A stretch of 64,000 nt of DNA. Source: Streptomyces celluloflavus. Its GTDB lineage: Bacteria > Actinomycetota > Actinomycetes > Streptomycetales > Streptomycetaceae. Numbering within the stretch: position 1 is the first letter of the stretch; each line of letters starts with the position of its first letter. The stretch spans positions 186,001-250,000 of the forward strand of contig JOEL01000013.1 in the NCBI GenBank assembly GCA_000720995.1, given 5' to 3'. A program made the translations under genes and the position numbers. The notes below the pieces were generated by a model. That model was not told the origin of the DNA and searched no databases. It saw only the letters and a list, made by a program, of their open reading frames with translations. Positions 30,295-40,246 of the stretch are shown one piece after another.

Positions 30295-30917
30295 TGTCAC
30301 GCACATTGGCAGACGCCCGCCACTGGATGCGGCAGGGCACGAAGCTGCTGCTCGCTTCGGTGGACGGCCTCGACCCGGCGTCGTACGACGCCGCCGGCGG
30401 GCTGCCCGGCTGGACCCGCAGGCACCTCGTCGCCCATGTGGCGGCGAACGCCAACGCACTCGGCAACCTGGTGCACTGGGCCGCCACCGGCGAGGAGACC
30501 CCTATGTACGCCTCCCCCGAGGAACGCGCCGCCGGGATCGCGCGCGGTGCGCGACTGCCCGCCGAGGAACTCACCGCGTGGGCCCACGAGTCGGCCGAAC
30601 GGCTCGAAACGGCGATGGCGGTGCTGCCGGCCGAGCGCCGGCAGGCCGAGGTGGTCACCGCCCAGGGCAGGACCGTACCGGCGAGCGAGATCCCATGGCT
30701 GCGCAGCCGCGAGGTCTGCGTGCACGCGGTCGACCTGGCCACCGGCATCGGCTTCGCGGATCTGCCCGAGGAGTTCCTGGCCGCGCTGGTCGTCGACATC
30801 AAGGCCAAGCGCGGCCTCGACACGGTGCCCGACGGGCGGCTTCCCGACGTCGCCGCCTACCTGGCCGGCCGCCCGTACACCCTCGCCGGGGCCCCCGAGC
30901 TCGGCCCGTGGCTGTAG
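30294..30917 (+). CDS. Mycothiol-dependent maleylpyruvate isomerase
   Basis: A 207-aa DinB/MDMPI-superfamily protein. The N-terminal helix bundle has WTRRHLVAHVAANANALGNL (metal-ligand His) and EVCVHAVDLATGIGFADLP, as in actinobacterial mycothiol-dependent isomerases. It converts maleylpyruvate to fumarylpyruvate. It sits between the hydrolase (1-base overlap) and the hydroxylase (10-bp gap), completing the lower gentisate route. Confidence 0.92.
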   Translation: MSRTLADARHWMRQGTKLLLASVDGLDPASYDAAGGLPGWTRRHLVAHVAANANALGNLVHWAATGEETPMYASPEERAAGIARGARLPAEELTAWAHESAERLETAMAVLPAERRQAEVVTAQGRTVPASEIPWLRSREVCVHAVDLATGIGFADLPEEFLAALVVDIKAKRGLDTVPDGRLPDVAAYLAGRPYTLAGAPELGPWL

Positions 30918-30927
30918 GAGGAGAGAG

Positions 30928-32241
30928 ATGAGCAATCCGGATGTCATTGTCGTCGGCGGCGGCATCGGTGGCCTCTCGACGGCCTTCGCGCTGCGCCGCC
31001 AGGGGCTCGCGGTGCGCGTGCTGGAGTCGGCCGCCGAGTTCGGCGAGGTCGGCGCAGGGCTGCAGATCGCACCGAACTGCACACGGATCCTGCACGAGTA
31101 CGGCCTCCTCGACCAGGTGGTGAAGCGTGGCGTAGCACCGGCCGACATGATCATGTTCGACGCCGTCGACAGCTCGGAGCTGACCCGGCTCGACCTGCGC
31201 GACCTGGAGCGGACCTACGGCTTCCCGTACATCGTGATCCATCGCTCCGATCTGCACGGCCTCTTCCTGGACGTCTGCCGCAGGACCGGTGTGGAACTGC
31301 TCAACGACCAGCAGGTCGTCGGCTACGAGCAGGGCACCGGCTCCGCGTCGGTGCGGCTCGCCGACGGGCGCGTCGAGACGGCGCCGCTGGTGATCGCGGC
31401 CGACGGACTGCATTCCGTGGCGCGCCGGCAGTACGTCGGCGACCCGACCGTGTCGTCGTCGTACGTCGCCTACCGGGGCGCGGTGCCGATCGAGCAGGTC
31501 CGTGCCAACCAGGTCGACGAGGACGCGGTCGCGGTGTACGTCGGCCCAGGGTGTCACTTCGTGCAGTATCCACTGCGTGGCGGCGAGATGTTCAACCAGG
31601 TCGCCGTGTTCGAGTCGCCGAAGGCGCTGGCCGGTGTCGAGGGCTGGGGCTCGCCCGACGAGCTCGACGCCGCGTTCGAGGGCACGTGCGAGCAGGTGCA
31701 GCTGGGGCTGCCGATGCTGTGGCGTGACCGGTGGTGGCAGATGTACGACCGCGACCCGATCGACCAGTGGGTCTACGGCCGGGTGGCGCTGCTCGGCGAC
31801 GCCGCGCACCCTCCCCTCCAGTACATGGCGCAGGGCGCGATCATGGCGATCGAGGACGGCTGGGTGCTCGCTTCGCATGTCGCGCGCAACCAGACGGCCG
31901 GCGGTGTGGACTGGGCGTCGGTGCTGGCCGCGTACCAGGCGGTCCGGCCGGAGCACTGCCGCCGCGTGGTGCTGACCGCGCGGGTCTGGGGCGAGCTGTG
32001 GCACCTCGACGGAGTTCGGCGCGAGCAGCGCAACGCCATTCTGCGGTCGCGGGACACGCACGACTACACGTTTACCGACTGGGTCTACGGCCCGACCGCA
32101 CTGTTCCCCGAGGACGAGCCGGAGATGTACCGGGCCATCCCGTTGGCCGGCGCCGGACAGGATGGGTCCACGACACACGACAGCCGCTTGCACCCCACCC
32201 CAGGTCATGAAAAAACTCCAACGCCGCAACCAGCGGGCTGA
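30928..32241 (+). CDS. FAD aromatic-ring hydroxylase, likely 3-hydroxybenzoate 6-monooxygenase
   Basis: A 437-aa class A flavoprotein monooxygenase. The dinucleotide-binding motif VIVVGGGIGGLSTAFALR opens the protein; a DG motif (VIAADGLHSVARR) and GDAAHPPLQYMAQGAIMAIED, the FAD-ribityl site, follow. GAGGAG precedes the ATG. In an operon making and cleaving gentisate, para-hydroxylation of 3-hydroxybenzoate is most likely; salicylate 5-hydroxylation is less likely for this family. The last 25 residues are Thr/Pro-rich and look non-conserved. Confidence 0.88.
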   Translation: MSNPDVIVVGGGIGGLSTAFALRRQGLAVRVLESAAEFGEVGAGLQIAPNCTRILHEYGLLDQVVKRGVAPADMIMFDAVDSSELTRLDLRDLERTYGFPYIVIHRSDLHGLFLDVCRRTGVELLNDQQVVGYEQGTGSASVRLADGRVETAPLVIAADGLHSVARRQYVGDPTVSSSYVAYRGAVPIEQVRANQVDEDAVAVYVGPGCHFVQYPLRGGEMFNQVAVFESPKALAGVEGWGSPDELDAAFEGTCEQVQLGLPMLWRDRWWQMYDRDPIDQWVYGRVALLGDAAHPPLQYMAQGAIMAIEDGWVLASHVARNQTAGGVDWASVLAAYQAVRPEHCRRVVLTARVWGELWHLDGVRREQRNAILRSRDTHDYTFTDWVYGPTALFPEDEPEMYRAIPLAGAGQDGSTTHDSRLHPTPGHEKTPTPQPAG

Positions 32242-32355
32242 AGCCTGACAGCCACCGGCGGTCGCCGAAGACCACCCACCATTCACCCCGGCCCCTGAGC
32301 CGCAAGCACCTCAATTTCCACGAGGCCGGGACACTCTCCACGGAAAGAGAAGATC

Positions 32356-33489
32356 ATGAGCATCCAGATCCGTGCCGGCGTCGTCGAGGAGGTCGGCGCT
32401 CCCTTCACCTACACCGACCTCGAGATCGATGCCCCCGGACCGGGCGAGATCCTCGTACGCATCGTTGCCTCAGGTGTGTGCCACACCGACGCCAGCACCC
32501 GCAGCGGCGACATGCCGCTCCCGCTGCCGGGCGTGCTCGGTCACGAGGGCGCCGGCATCGTCGAAGCCGTCGGCCCCGGCGTCACGAGCCCGGCCGTCGG
32601 CGACCACGTCGTGCTCGGCTGGCCGTTCTGCGGCGAGTGCAAGCACTGCAGGGAAGGCGAGCCCCGCTACTGCCTGAGCATCGCCCCGGCCCTCGTGTCC
32701 GGCATGCGATTCGCCGGCGAGAACGCGGGCACCTCCGGCTACCGTCGCCTCGACGGCTCACCCGTGTCGGGCCATTTCTTCGGGCAGTCATCGTTCGCCA
32801 CCCACTCGCTCGCGACGGCGAGCCAGGCCGTCGTCATTCCGGACGACGTCCCACTCGAGATCGCCGGCCCGCTCGCCTGCGGCATCGCCACGGGCGCGGG
32901 GGCCGTGCTCAACACCGCCCGGCCACAGGTGGGCGACAGCATCGTCGTCTACGGCGTCGGCGCCGTCGGCCTGGCCGCGATCATGGCAGCCAAAAACACC
33001 CCCGCCACGACGATCGTCGCCGTCGACGTCCACGACTCCCGTCTCGACCTGGCCAGGCGTTACGGCGCCACGCATGTCGTCAACGCCGGCAGCACGGCCG
33101 ATGTGGTCGCGGCCGTCCAGGAGATCGTCGGTGGGACGGCCGACTACGCCCTGGACTGCACCGGTGCCATCAAGGTCGTCGAGCAGGCGATCGACACCGT
33201 CGGAATGCTGGGGACGGCCATCCTCATCGGTGGCGCGCCGGCCGGGGCGAGCTTCACCGCCGACCACTTCCGCACCCTCTTCGGCAAGCGGATAGTCGGC
33301 ACCCTGGGCGGCAGCGGACGCTCCCAGCGGCTCATCCCGGCTCTGCTGGCCCTGTGGCGGCAGGGCAGGTTCCCGTTCGACGAGCTCGTCGAGATCTTCG
33401 ACTTCGAGGACATCGAGGGGGCGCTGGAGGCGAGCCACCACGGCGACGTCATCAAGCCCGTGGTCAAGATGCCCGAGCCCACTGCCTGA
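32356..33489 (+). CDS. Zinc-dependent (benzyl-type) alcohol dehydrogenase
   Basis: A 377-aa medium-chain dehydrogenase. Catalytic-zinc residues lie in GVCHTDAST and GHEGAGIV, the structural-zinc cysteines in FCGECKHCREGEPRYC, and the NAD motif in YGVGAVGLAAIMAA. The length and FAGENAGTSGYRRLDG-type insert fit aryl-alcohol dehydrogenases. Located after the hydroxylase and before an aldehyde dehydrogenase, it would oxidise a (hydroxy)benzyl alcohol. Confidence 0.9.
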   Translation: MSIQIRAGVVEEVGAPFTYTDLEIDAPGPGEILVRIVASGVCHTDASTRSGDMPLPLPGVLGHEGAGIVEAVGPGVTSPAVGDHVVLGWPFCGECKHCREGEPRYCLSIAPALVSGMRFAGENAGTSGYRRLDGSPVSGHFFGQSSFATHSLATASQAVVIPDDVPLEIAGPLACGIATGAGAVLNTARPQVGDSIVVYGVGAVGLAAIMAAKNTPATTIVAVDVHDSRLDLARRYGATHVVNAGSTADVVAAVQEIVGGTADYALDCTGAIKVVEQAIDTVGMLGTAILIGGAPAGASFTADHFRTLFGKRIVGTLGGSGRSQRLIPALLALWRQGRFPFDELVEIFDFEDIEGALEASHHGDVIKPVVKMPEPTA

Positions 33490-33523
33490 TGGTCGGCGAC
33501 GCTCAAGGAAGGAACACGACACC

Positions 33524-34990
33524 ATGACCATGGAGCTGACCGAGAACCCGGTCTGGGACGGCAAGCTGTACTCCGACGGATGGCGGGAGGGCTCGGGCGA
33601 GAAGATCACCGTCATCGCACCGGGCTCGGGAAGGGCGGTCGGCCAGGTGGCGAGCGCGACCCGGACCGACCTCGACACGGCAGTGGCGAGCGCCAAGTTG
33701 GCGCAGCGAGCCTGGGCCAAGGCTTCCTACACCCAGCGAGCTGCGGTGATGCTGAAGGCCGCAGCGCTCCTGGCGGCCGACCCGGCCCGACTACAGGACA
33801 TCCTGGTCCCCGAGTCGGGTTCCGCGTGGGGCAAAGCCGGCTTCGAGGTGGGCCTGGTGGTCTCGGAACTGCAAGAGTGCGCGGCGCTCGCCTCGCACCC
33901 CAACGGCGAGATCCTGCGGTCGGTCAAACCACGTCTCTCGCTGGCGCGTCGCGTGCCTCTCGGTGTTGTCGGTGTCATAGCGCCCTTCAACTTTCCGGCG
34001 ATCCTCGCGATGCGTTCGGTCGCACCGGCACTCGCACTCGGCAATGCCGTGATTCTCAAGCCGGACCCGCGCACCCCCGTCTCCGGTGGCCTCGCGCTCG
34101 CCGAGCTGCTCGCCGAGGCCGGCCTGCCCGACGGCGTACTGCACGTGTTGCCGGGCGGGGGCGACCTCGGAGCGGCGCTCGTGACCCACCCGGACGTGCC
34201 GTGCATCTCCTTCACCGGATCGACCACGGCGGGCCGCAAGATCGGCGAGGCCGCCGGTCCCCTGCTCAAGCGGGTGCACCTCGAACTCGGCGGCAACAAC
34301 GCGACGCTCGTCCTGCCCGACGCCGACGTCCGGGCAGCGGCGTCCGCCGGAGCGTGGGGATCCTTCCTGCACCAGGGCCAGATCTGCATGACGACCGGTC
34401 GCCACCTCGTGCACCGCTCCCTCGCGGACGAGTACATCGCCGCCCTGTGCGAGAAGGCCGGGAACCTGCCCGTCGGCGACCCGTCCGACGCCTCCAACGC
34501 GCTCGGCCCGCTCATCGACACCGGGCAGCGCGACCACGTCCACAGCGTCGTGACCGGGGCCGTGGCCAAGGGCGCAACCCTCGCGGCCGGCGGCTCCTAC
34601 GACGGCCTCTATTACCGGCCGACCGTGCTCACCGACGTCACATCCGACAACCTTGCCTGGTCGGAAGAGATCTTCGGCCCGGTCGCCCCGGTCCAGGTGT
34701 ATGACAACGTCGACGAGGCAATCGAGATCATCAACGCCTCCGAGTACGGCCTGTCGGTGTCGATTCTGACGTCGAACGCGTACGCCGCGTTCGAGCTGTC
34801 CGACCGCATCGACTCGGGCGCGGTCCACATCAATGACTCGACCGTCGACGACGAGGCGGTCGCCCCCTTCGGCGGGTGGAAGGCTTCCGGGGCCGGCGGC
34901 CGGTTCGGCGGGCCGAACGCCAACATCGACACGTTCACCGAGACGCAGTGGGTCACACTCCAAAGCGAGATCGAGCGCTATCCGTTCTGA
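33524..34990 (+). CDS. Benzaldehyde-dehydrogenase-type aldehyde dehydrogenase
   Basis: A 488-aa NAD(P)-dependent ALDH. Catalytic residues are visible: Asn in PFNFPAI, Glu in LELGGNNA and Cys in HQGQICMTTGR, plus EEIFGPVAPV. GGAAGGAA lies ahead of the ATG. With the alcohol dehydrogenase it would convert a benzyl alcohol to a benzoate, feeding 3-hydroxybenzoate to the hydroxylase upstream. Confidence 0.92.
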   Translation: MTMELTENPVWDGKLYSDGWREGSGEKITVIAPGSGRAVGQVASATRTDLDTAVASAKLAQRAWAKASYTQRAAVMLKAAALLAADPARLQDILVPESGSAWGKAGFEVGLVVSELQECAALASHPNGEILRSVKPRLSLARRVPLGVVGVIAPFNFPAILAMRSVAPALALGNAVILKPDPRTPVSGGLALAELLAEAGLPDGVLHVLPGGGDLGAALVTHPDVPCISFTGSTTAGRKIGEAAGPLLKRVHLELGGNNATLVLPDADVRAAASAGAWGSFLHQGQICMTTGRHLVHRSLADEYIAALCEKAGNLPVGDPSDASNALGPLIDTGQRDHVHSVVTGAVAKGATLAAGGSYDGLYYRPTVLTDVTSDNLAWSEEIFGPVAPVQVYDNVDEAIEIINASEYGLSVSILTSNAYAAFELSDRIDSGAVHINDSTVDDEAVAPFGGWKASGAGGRFGGPNANIDTFTETQWVTLQSEIERYPF

Positions 34991-35578
34991 AGCTCCGCCT
35001 GATCGACCATGGACGGGTAAGACCGGATTGCCGTGAGATTCGATGGAGGGGCGGGAGTGCTGCGCGGATGGATGACACCTGATCCGTGGCGCGGGTACTC
35101 CGGTCAGAAATTCTTGCCTGAGCCGGTCTCTCTTCGGTAATGACAGTGCCGGGCGGTTGCTTGGTGACGTCTGCGCCGGTGAGACCGGTTCAGGGCACAC
35201 GTGGCCGCGTCATCGTGGAGCTCGGGGCGAGGGAGCAGCACAGCCGGGCCCGGACCGGGGCCAACTCGCCACTCAGACCAGCAGGTTCCGCGACCGCCGC
35301 CAGCGCCAGTCCTATATCGTCCACGGCTGCTTCCACGGCCGCCACGTGCGCTACATCCTCGAATGGAACCCTTGGAGTTCCGGACCAATAGATGGTGGCG
35401 GTCTCGTCACAGCGGGTGGTCAGGCCGGCCCGCTGCTGGAGCTTGTCGATGCATGACGATCAGCCGGCAAAGGACTGTCACAATCGACGCCGCCTTGCCC
35501 GCCGGAGGCAGATCGCTGCTCGGCGTCATCCGGTTGAGAGTGGCTGTTCTTCTGTACCGAGGGATAGATTCTTCTGTT
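34991..35578. other. Gap before the IclR gene
   Basis: No intact gene. A plus-strand reading near 35290-35390 (QSYIVHGCFHGRHVRYILEW) looks protein-like but has no start or known match. The end holds the likely IclR promoter with the direct repeat TTCTTCTGT at 35547-35555 and 35569-35577. Confidence 0.4.
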
Positions 35579-36322
35579 ATGAAGAACAAGCCGTCGTACT
35601 CCGTCACCTCCGTGGATCACGCCCTGCACCTCGCGTCCCTGCTCCAGCAGGAAGGCCCGATGCGGGTGACGGATGCGGCCGAACGCCTCGGCGTCTCGCC
35701 CTCCACTGCGCACCGGCTGCTCGCGATGCTGGTCTACCGGGACTTCGCAGAGCAGACGCCGGACCGCAGATACCGTGCCGGCAAGGTGCTGCGACCTGCG
35801 GAGATGTCCGAGGCGCCGGTGGCGCTGCTCCGCAGGGTCGCGCTGCCTCATCTACAGCGCCTGGTGGACGAGACGCAGGAGTCGGCCAACGTGATGGTGC
35901 TCGCGGGGACGGAGGTCCGCTTCATCGCCACCGTCGAGTGCGATCAGATCCTCCGTGTCGGCGACCGCGTGGGGCGGTCGCTGCCGGCCCATATGACGTC
36001 AGGAGGGAAGGCGATCCTCGCTGCGCTGTCGCCGGACCAGGTGACCGCCTTGTACGACAGCGTGGACGACATCGAGCTTCCCCGGCTCAGGCGCGAACTC
36101 ACTCTCGTCCGCAAGCGCGGCTTCGCCATCAACGACCAGCGCACCGAGACCGGCCTGACCGCCCTGGGCATGCTGATCCGGAACCCGTCCGGTGAGCCCG
36201 AGGCGGGCCTGTCACTCGCCATGCCGACAGCCCGGTTCGACCGAGAGACACTGCCCACCTTGGTAGGTGCCATGTCCGCCACCGCGACAAGGATCGAAAA
36301 CGACCTCGCGGCCACTGCATGA
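35579..36322 (+). CDS. IclR-family transcriptional regulator
   Basis: A 247-aa regulator. The N-terminal winged helix is VDHALHLASLLQQEGPMRVTDAAERLGVSPSTAHRLLAML and the C-terminal effector domain has GTEVRFIATVEC, LPAHMTSGGKAILA and GTALGM-like GLTALGMLIRN. The ATG has no ribosome site, so the transcript may be leaderless. Its place after the aromatic genes suggests it controls them in response to an aromatic acid. Confidence 0.9.
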   Translation: MKNKPSYSVTSVDHALHLASLLQQEGPMRVTDAAERLGVSPSTAHRLLAMLVYRDFAEQTPDRRYRAGKVLRPAEMSEAPVALLRRVALPHLQRLVDETQESANVMVLAGTEVRFIATVECDQILRVGDRVGRSLPAHMTSGGKAILAALSPDQVTALYDSVDDIELPRLRRELTLVRKRGFAINDQRTETGLTALGMLIRNPSGEPEAGLSLAMPTARFDRETLPTLVGAMSATATRIENDLAATA

Positions 36323-36425
36323 CCGATAACCACAGGGGATTGCGAGACGGCGTCCTATGTGGTGGTTGCTCGTCGGGATGTTCAACGGGCGGCGGGGTAC
36401 GCGGAGTTGAATCGCTCCGGACGGG

Positions 36426-37133
36426 TTGCGGGAGCTCGTCCGGCCGTTCATCCGGGGCCGGCCCTTCCCCCTCCCCCTCACGGAGCGGACGGCCAGGATC
36501 CCGCACGAGCCGACTCCTCAGAAGCTCCGCAGGCAGGAGCGCAACCCCAGGGCGCGTCCGACCCATGACGACGAAGGGTCGAGCGCGGTCTGCCCGGCGG
36601 GCTCCCACTCGGTGGTGCGGCGAGGCTTGGCCACCGTGCCCAAACAGGTCCTGGTGACCTCCGGCGCCCAGCATGCGCTCACGCTGGTTCTGAGGCTCCT
36701 GTCCGCCCCGGGCGATCTGATCATGGTTGGGAATCCGCCCTGTCCGAGTGCTCTGCAGGCCATGCGCCGCGTCGCCTTCCTGCGCGAGAAGTGGGACCGG
36801 GAACTCGGCTACGCGCTGCGCAAGGAACGCTGGGCGTTCCGGGGCAACCGGATCGCGGTGCGGTTCCCGTACGAGTGCCACGACGCGAGCGGCCGGTGGT
36901 GGCGCAGCTACGGCAATGAGTGGTGGGAGTTCACTGCCGACGGGCTGATGCACCGCCGCGAGGCGAGTATCAACGACGTGCCCATCGCCGAGGCGGACCG
37001 GCGCATCTTCGGCTCGCGGCCGGCGGCCGAACGGGGCGTTGCCCTCCCGCTCTGTGACGACCTCACCCCCGGTGGAGAGTGGAGCGGCGAGCGGCCTCAT
37101 GCGGCTCAGCGTCCAAGGCGGAGGACGGAGTGA
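36426..37133 (+). pseudogene. Chimeric remnant: MocR aminotransferase scrap joined to DUF1348 scrap
   Basis: One open frame joins two unrelated pieces. Around 36600-36765 it reads [20 protein letters not shown] and [19 protein letters not shown], the PLP part of MocR/GntR-type regulators. From about 36770 it switches to [20 protein letters not shown] and [15 protein letters not shown] to [13 protein letters not shown], the C-terminal half of DUF1348/SnoaL-like proteins. Neither has its other half, so the frame is probably a deletion joint. Confidence 0.7.
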
Positions 37134-37371
37134 GGGCGAATGGGGGCCTACCTGGCCGAGCGAAGTCGGGACCTCGGGGACCTCGCGCCCTACGACAACG
37201 CCGGAGGCGGAGCCGCAGGGTGCGGGGAGCCCGCTCGCCGTCGTGGGTGAGGTCGTGAACGCCTCGCGGATCAGGCCGGGTGCGGCGGTACGGCCGCGCG
37301 TCGGCGTCCGTCACCGCCGACGGGCCGCTGCCCGACGTCGCCGCCGGCGCGCTGGGTGGCAGGATGGATCG

Positions 37372-37980
37372 GTGAACACCGCACAGAACCAGAACGCCCC
37401 TGTCGTACGTCCCATCACCGACGCCGACATTCCCACCGCGGTTGATACCCTTGCCCGCGCCTTCGCCGACTACCCCTACACACGGCACGTGATCGCAGCG
37501 GACGATCACGAGGAGCGGATCCGGCGGTTCCAGGAGTTGTGCCTGACCCGCATCGGCATGGTGTACGGCCGAGTCTGGGTAGCCGGCGAAGGCCGCGCCG
37601 TGGCTGTCTGGGCCATACCCGGCCAGGATCCCTCGCCCGTCTTCGCCGAACTCGGGCCGATCCTCGGCGAACTCAGCGGCGACCGGGCCGCCGCTTCCGC
37701 GGCCGCGGAAGCGGCCATTACCCCGTACCGGCCCCAGGAGCCGGGATGGTTCCTGGAAACCGTGGGAACTGCCCCCGAGGCTCAGAGGCAGGGTCTCGGC
37801 AGTGCGGTGCTGATTCCCGGTATCCAGGAGGCCGAGCGCGCTGGGTATCCAGTGTTCCTGGAGACCTCCAGCGAGGCGAACGTGCAATTCTACGAGCGCC
37901 TCGGATTCAAGGCCACAGCCGATGTCCAGCTCCCCGACAACGGCCCCCGCACGTGGTGCATGCGCAGGGACCCACGCTGA
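37372..37980 (+). CDS. GNAT-family N-acetyltransferase
   Basis: A 202-aa GNAT protein. The acetyl-CoA motif A is FLETVGTAPEAQRQGLGSAVL (about residues 123-143) and motif B is PVFLETSSEANVQFYERLGF. The GTG at 37372 follows AGGATGG at suitable spacing. The substrate is unknown. It is intact among remnants and flanked by an IS remnant. Confidence 0.88.
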   Translation: MNTAQNQNAPVVRPITDADIPTAVDTLARAFADYPYTRHVIAADDHEERIRRFQELCLTRIGMVYGRVWVAGEGRAVAVWAIPGQDPSPVFAELGPILGELSGDRAAASAAAEAAITPYRPQEPGWFLETVGTAPEAQRQGLGSAVLIPGIQEAERAGYPVFLETSSEANVQFYERLGFKATADVQLPDNGPRTWCMRRDPR

Positions 37981-38009
37981 GAGGGCATTTGACCTAGACA
38001 GGTTGCCCT

Positions 38010-38441
38010 TTACGTTCCAGTAAGTCCCTGCCGGGTTGGGGCGGTCTCGTCCGTTATACGTTTGGTGAGGTTGTCGATCGAGGCGATGTGGATCATGGCT
38101 TCGGAGCTGGCGGGGAGGGTCTCGCAGTCGCGGGCGAGGCGTCGGCGCACCGTGATCCATCCGAGGCTTCGCTCGACCACCCATCGCCTTTTGACGACGT
38201 CGAGGCTGCGGACTCCGGGTTTTCCGTTGACGACTTCGACGTCGATTCCGAGGTTGGCTCCGTGCTCGACGACGGCGTTCTTGAAGCCGGTGCCGACCCA
38301 GCTTTTGGAGATGGTGCGGTAGGTCTTTTCGACTTGACCGAGGAGGCGTATCCCGAGGGCGTTCTCCGGCAGGCTCGCGACGGTGACGGTCACGGCAAGG
38401 ATGAGGAGTTCGGTGTCATCGACCACTGCCCCGGCGGTGGC
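38010..38441 (-). mobile_element. IS5-family transposase C-terminal remnant
   Basis: The frame gives KTYRTISKSWVGTGFKNAVV and then VVKRRWVVERSLGWITVRRR followed by LARDCETLPASSEAMIHIA, the DDE C-terminal block (VVERTFAW...RRLARDYE) of IS5-type transposases. The N-terminal catalytic aspartates are missing or replaced by unrelated sequence. Confidence 0.8.
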
Positions 38442-38823
38442 GGACTCGCGGCGCGAGTGGCCGAGGCGATGCGCACCGGGGACGCCCACCCAGGGACGGA
38501 GACGACACCGTCCCGATCCGACGCCGCTCGCACCAGGAGGAGAGCGAACGGAGAAAACAGGCGAGCTACTGCGCCTCCGAATCAGCGGAGAGGCTCGTAC
38601 CACCAGCAGACCAGCGGCCCGTTGGATGCTCCGCGCATGCGGTTGAGCATGACCACTTGGCACCGCAAAATTCTCGGCGATCCCGCCTCAGCCGGTCAGC
38701 AATCAGATCGCCTGAGCAGCGAAGCAACACGGATGACGACCCATCAGAATGAGCGTCACGAGCGTCATTTCAGCGTCAAGATATCGCCCGTAACGCCCAC
38801 ACCCCCACACACAAAACCGCAGG

Positions 38824-38905
38824 TCAGGCGGCCTTCGCGACTGGATCAAGGATCGCCACGCACTCCACGTGATGCGTCATGGAAAAGGTGTCGCATGAAG
38901 CGGAA
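38824..38905 (-). pseudogene. C-terminal scrap of an RNA methyltransferase (TrmA/RlmC-like)
   Basis: The reading CDTFSMTHHVECVAILDPV, followed by AKAA and a stop, matches the usual tail (FDxFPMTHHVECVAVL) of actinobacterial class I RNA uracil methyltransferases. Only about 25 codons remain, with nothing upstream. Confidence 0.5.
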
Positions 38906-39058
38906 GCCAGAATAGCCGCAGGTCAGCGCAGGCATATGGCCGCTCCGAGCACCCTCCCGGGCGTCTGGAACGTCACAAACGACCCACGGCACACCCCGGC
39001 CGGGCCGCGGCGGCGAGGTCTTCCAGCAGCGCATCGGCCACCAGCTCCTCGACCACGG

Positions 39059-39168
39059 CGGTGCCGTATCCCGGAGGGTTTTGGACCGCCCACTGGAACG
39101 CGGCCCTCAAGGCTGCGGCGACAGACGGACTCACCAAGAAGCCGCGCATCCACGATCTGCGCCACACG
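39059..39168 (+). pseudogene. Tyrosine-recombinase C-terminal remnant
   Basis: The reading WTAHWNAALKAAATDGLTKK then PRIHDLRHT contains the LRHT motif around the second catalytic Arg of phage-type integrases. It stops at a joint with an oppositely oriented IS630 remnant. The rest, including the catalytic Tyr, is lost. Confidence 0.65.
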
Positions 39169-39169
39169 C

Positions 39170-39615
39170 GGCCCGCCGGCGGTCCACGGTCGACCTGTCG
39201 ATACCGAGGTCCGCCGCGGCCTGCTGGTTCGTCCCGCCCTCCGCACAGCGCAACACAATCTTCGCTCGCAATGCGAGGAACTGGGCCGTTTTCGCCCGCC
39301 GTGCCCACTGCGTCAGCTGGCTCCGTTCAGCCTCGCCCAGGACCAGGTCGGCCTTCGGCCGGCCAATCCAGCCGACGCCCTCAAGCCCAGCCATCCGCTC
39401 CGCGGCGAAAGCCCGACGCCACTTGCCCACCGTCTTGGCCTGGACACCGACGATCCGTGCGACCGCCATGTTTGATAAACCGTCAGCGCACGCCAGGTGA
39501 TCCGGTCCTTCTGAGCCGCGCGCCGGTCCGGCAACCCTGCCCGGCGCGCCAACTCGGCGTGCTCGGCTTCGAACCGCGTGATCTCCACAGCGGAAGGCCG
39601 CATGCGACATACCAA
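39170..39615 (-). mobile_element. IS630-family transposase N-terminal remnant
   Basis: Two overlapping frames give ITRFEAEHAELARRAGLPDR, LSNMAVARIVGVQAKTVGKW and RRAKTAQFLALRAKIVL with QQAAADLGIDRSTVDR: two copies of the HTH start of an IS630-type transposase, nested or tandem. No DDE catalytic part is left. Confidence 0.7.
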
Positions 39616-39639
39616 CAGGGCAGTAATTAACCCTCAGAA

Positions 39640-40246
39640 CTTCTGGCGCATCACACCAGATTGCCCCAAACCGATTGGTTCGCTTTGACCCTGCACTGCG
39701 GAAGCGGCATCTGTGCGCCGTCGTAGGCCGTGACCTCACCGACGGCGGAACGCGGCTGACTTTCCAACGACCTGTCGGCCGAGATCTCCCCTTGCTGATG
39801 TCATGCGTCATCGATCGCGCGGCATGACGACCCCGGCCAGGGGGTGGTGAGGCTATGCGTGGCTGGACAGTCTCAGCCTCAACTCACGTCGTCGCAAAAG
39901 GAAATTCGCAGGCAGTCGCCGATGGAACGGTGGCTGACGCCCACCGCATCCCCACTCGGTACGCAACGCTTCTCACCCGTCACCGGCGACGACGAAGTGG
40001 AGCGGGCTGTTCCCACCTTGCTGCGCGGAGTCGCGGTCGACTATCCCCAGCTGGTGGAGATCAGCCGCAGGAAAAGGCGGAGATCGCGTTCGTCCGGTCC
40101 TCCAACTGCACCGTGGGCTCCGCCAAGGGCAGGCGAAGCAGCGATTTACCACATTTCACGACTGGCCGCTCCCCCAGCGGTCACGCGACAAAGCCGATTG
40201 GTGGTCGCCGCGGCGGCGTTCTCTGTGGTCAGGCCGCGGTGCTGCG
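39640..40246. other. Gap with no recognised gene
   Basis: Plus-strand open readings exist (for example LLRGVAVDYPQLVEISRRKR near 40020) but none has a start signal, a family match or a consistent frame. Confidence 0.4.
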
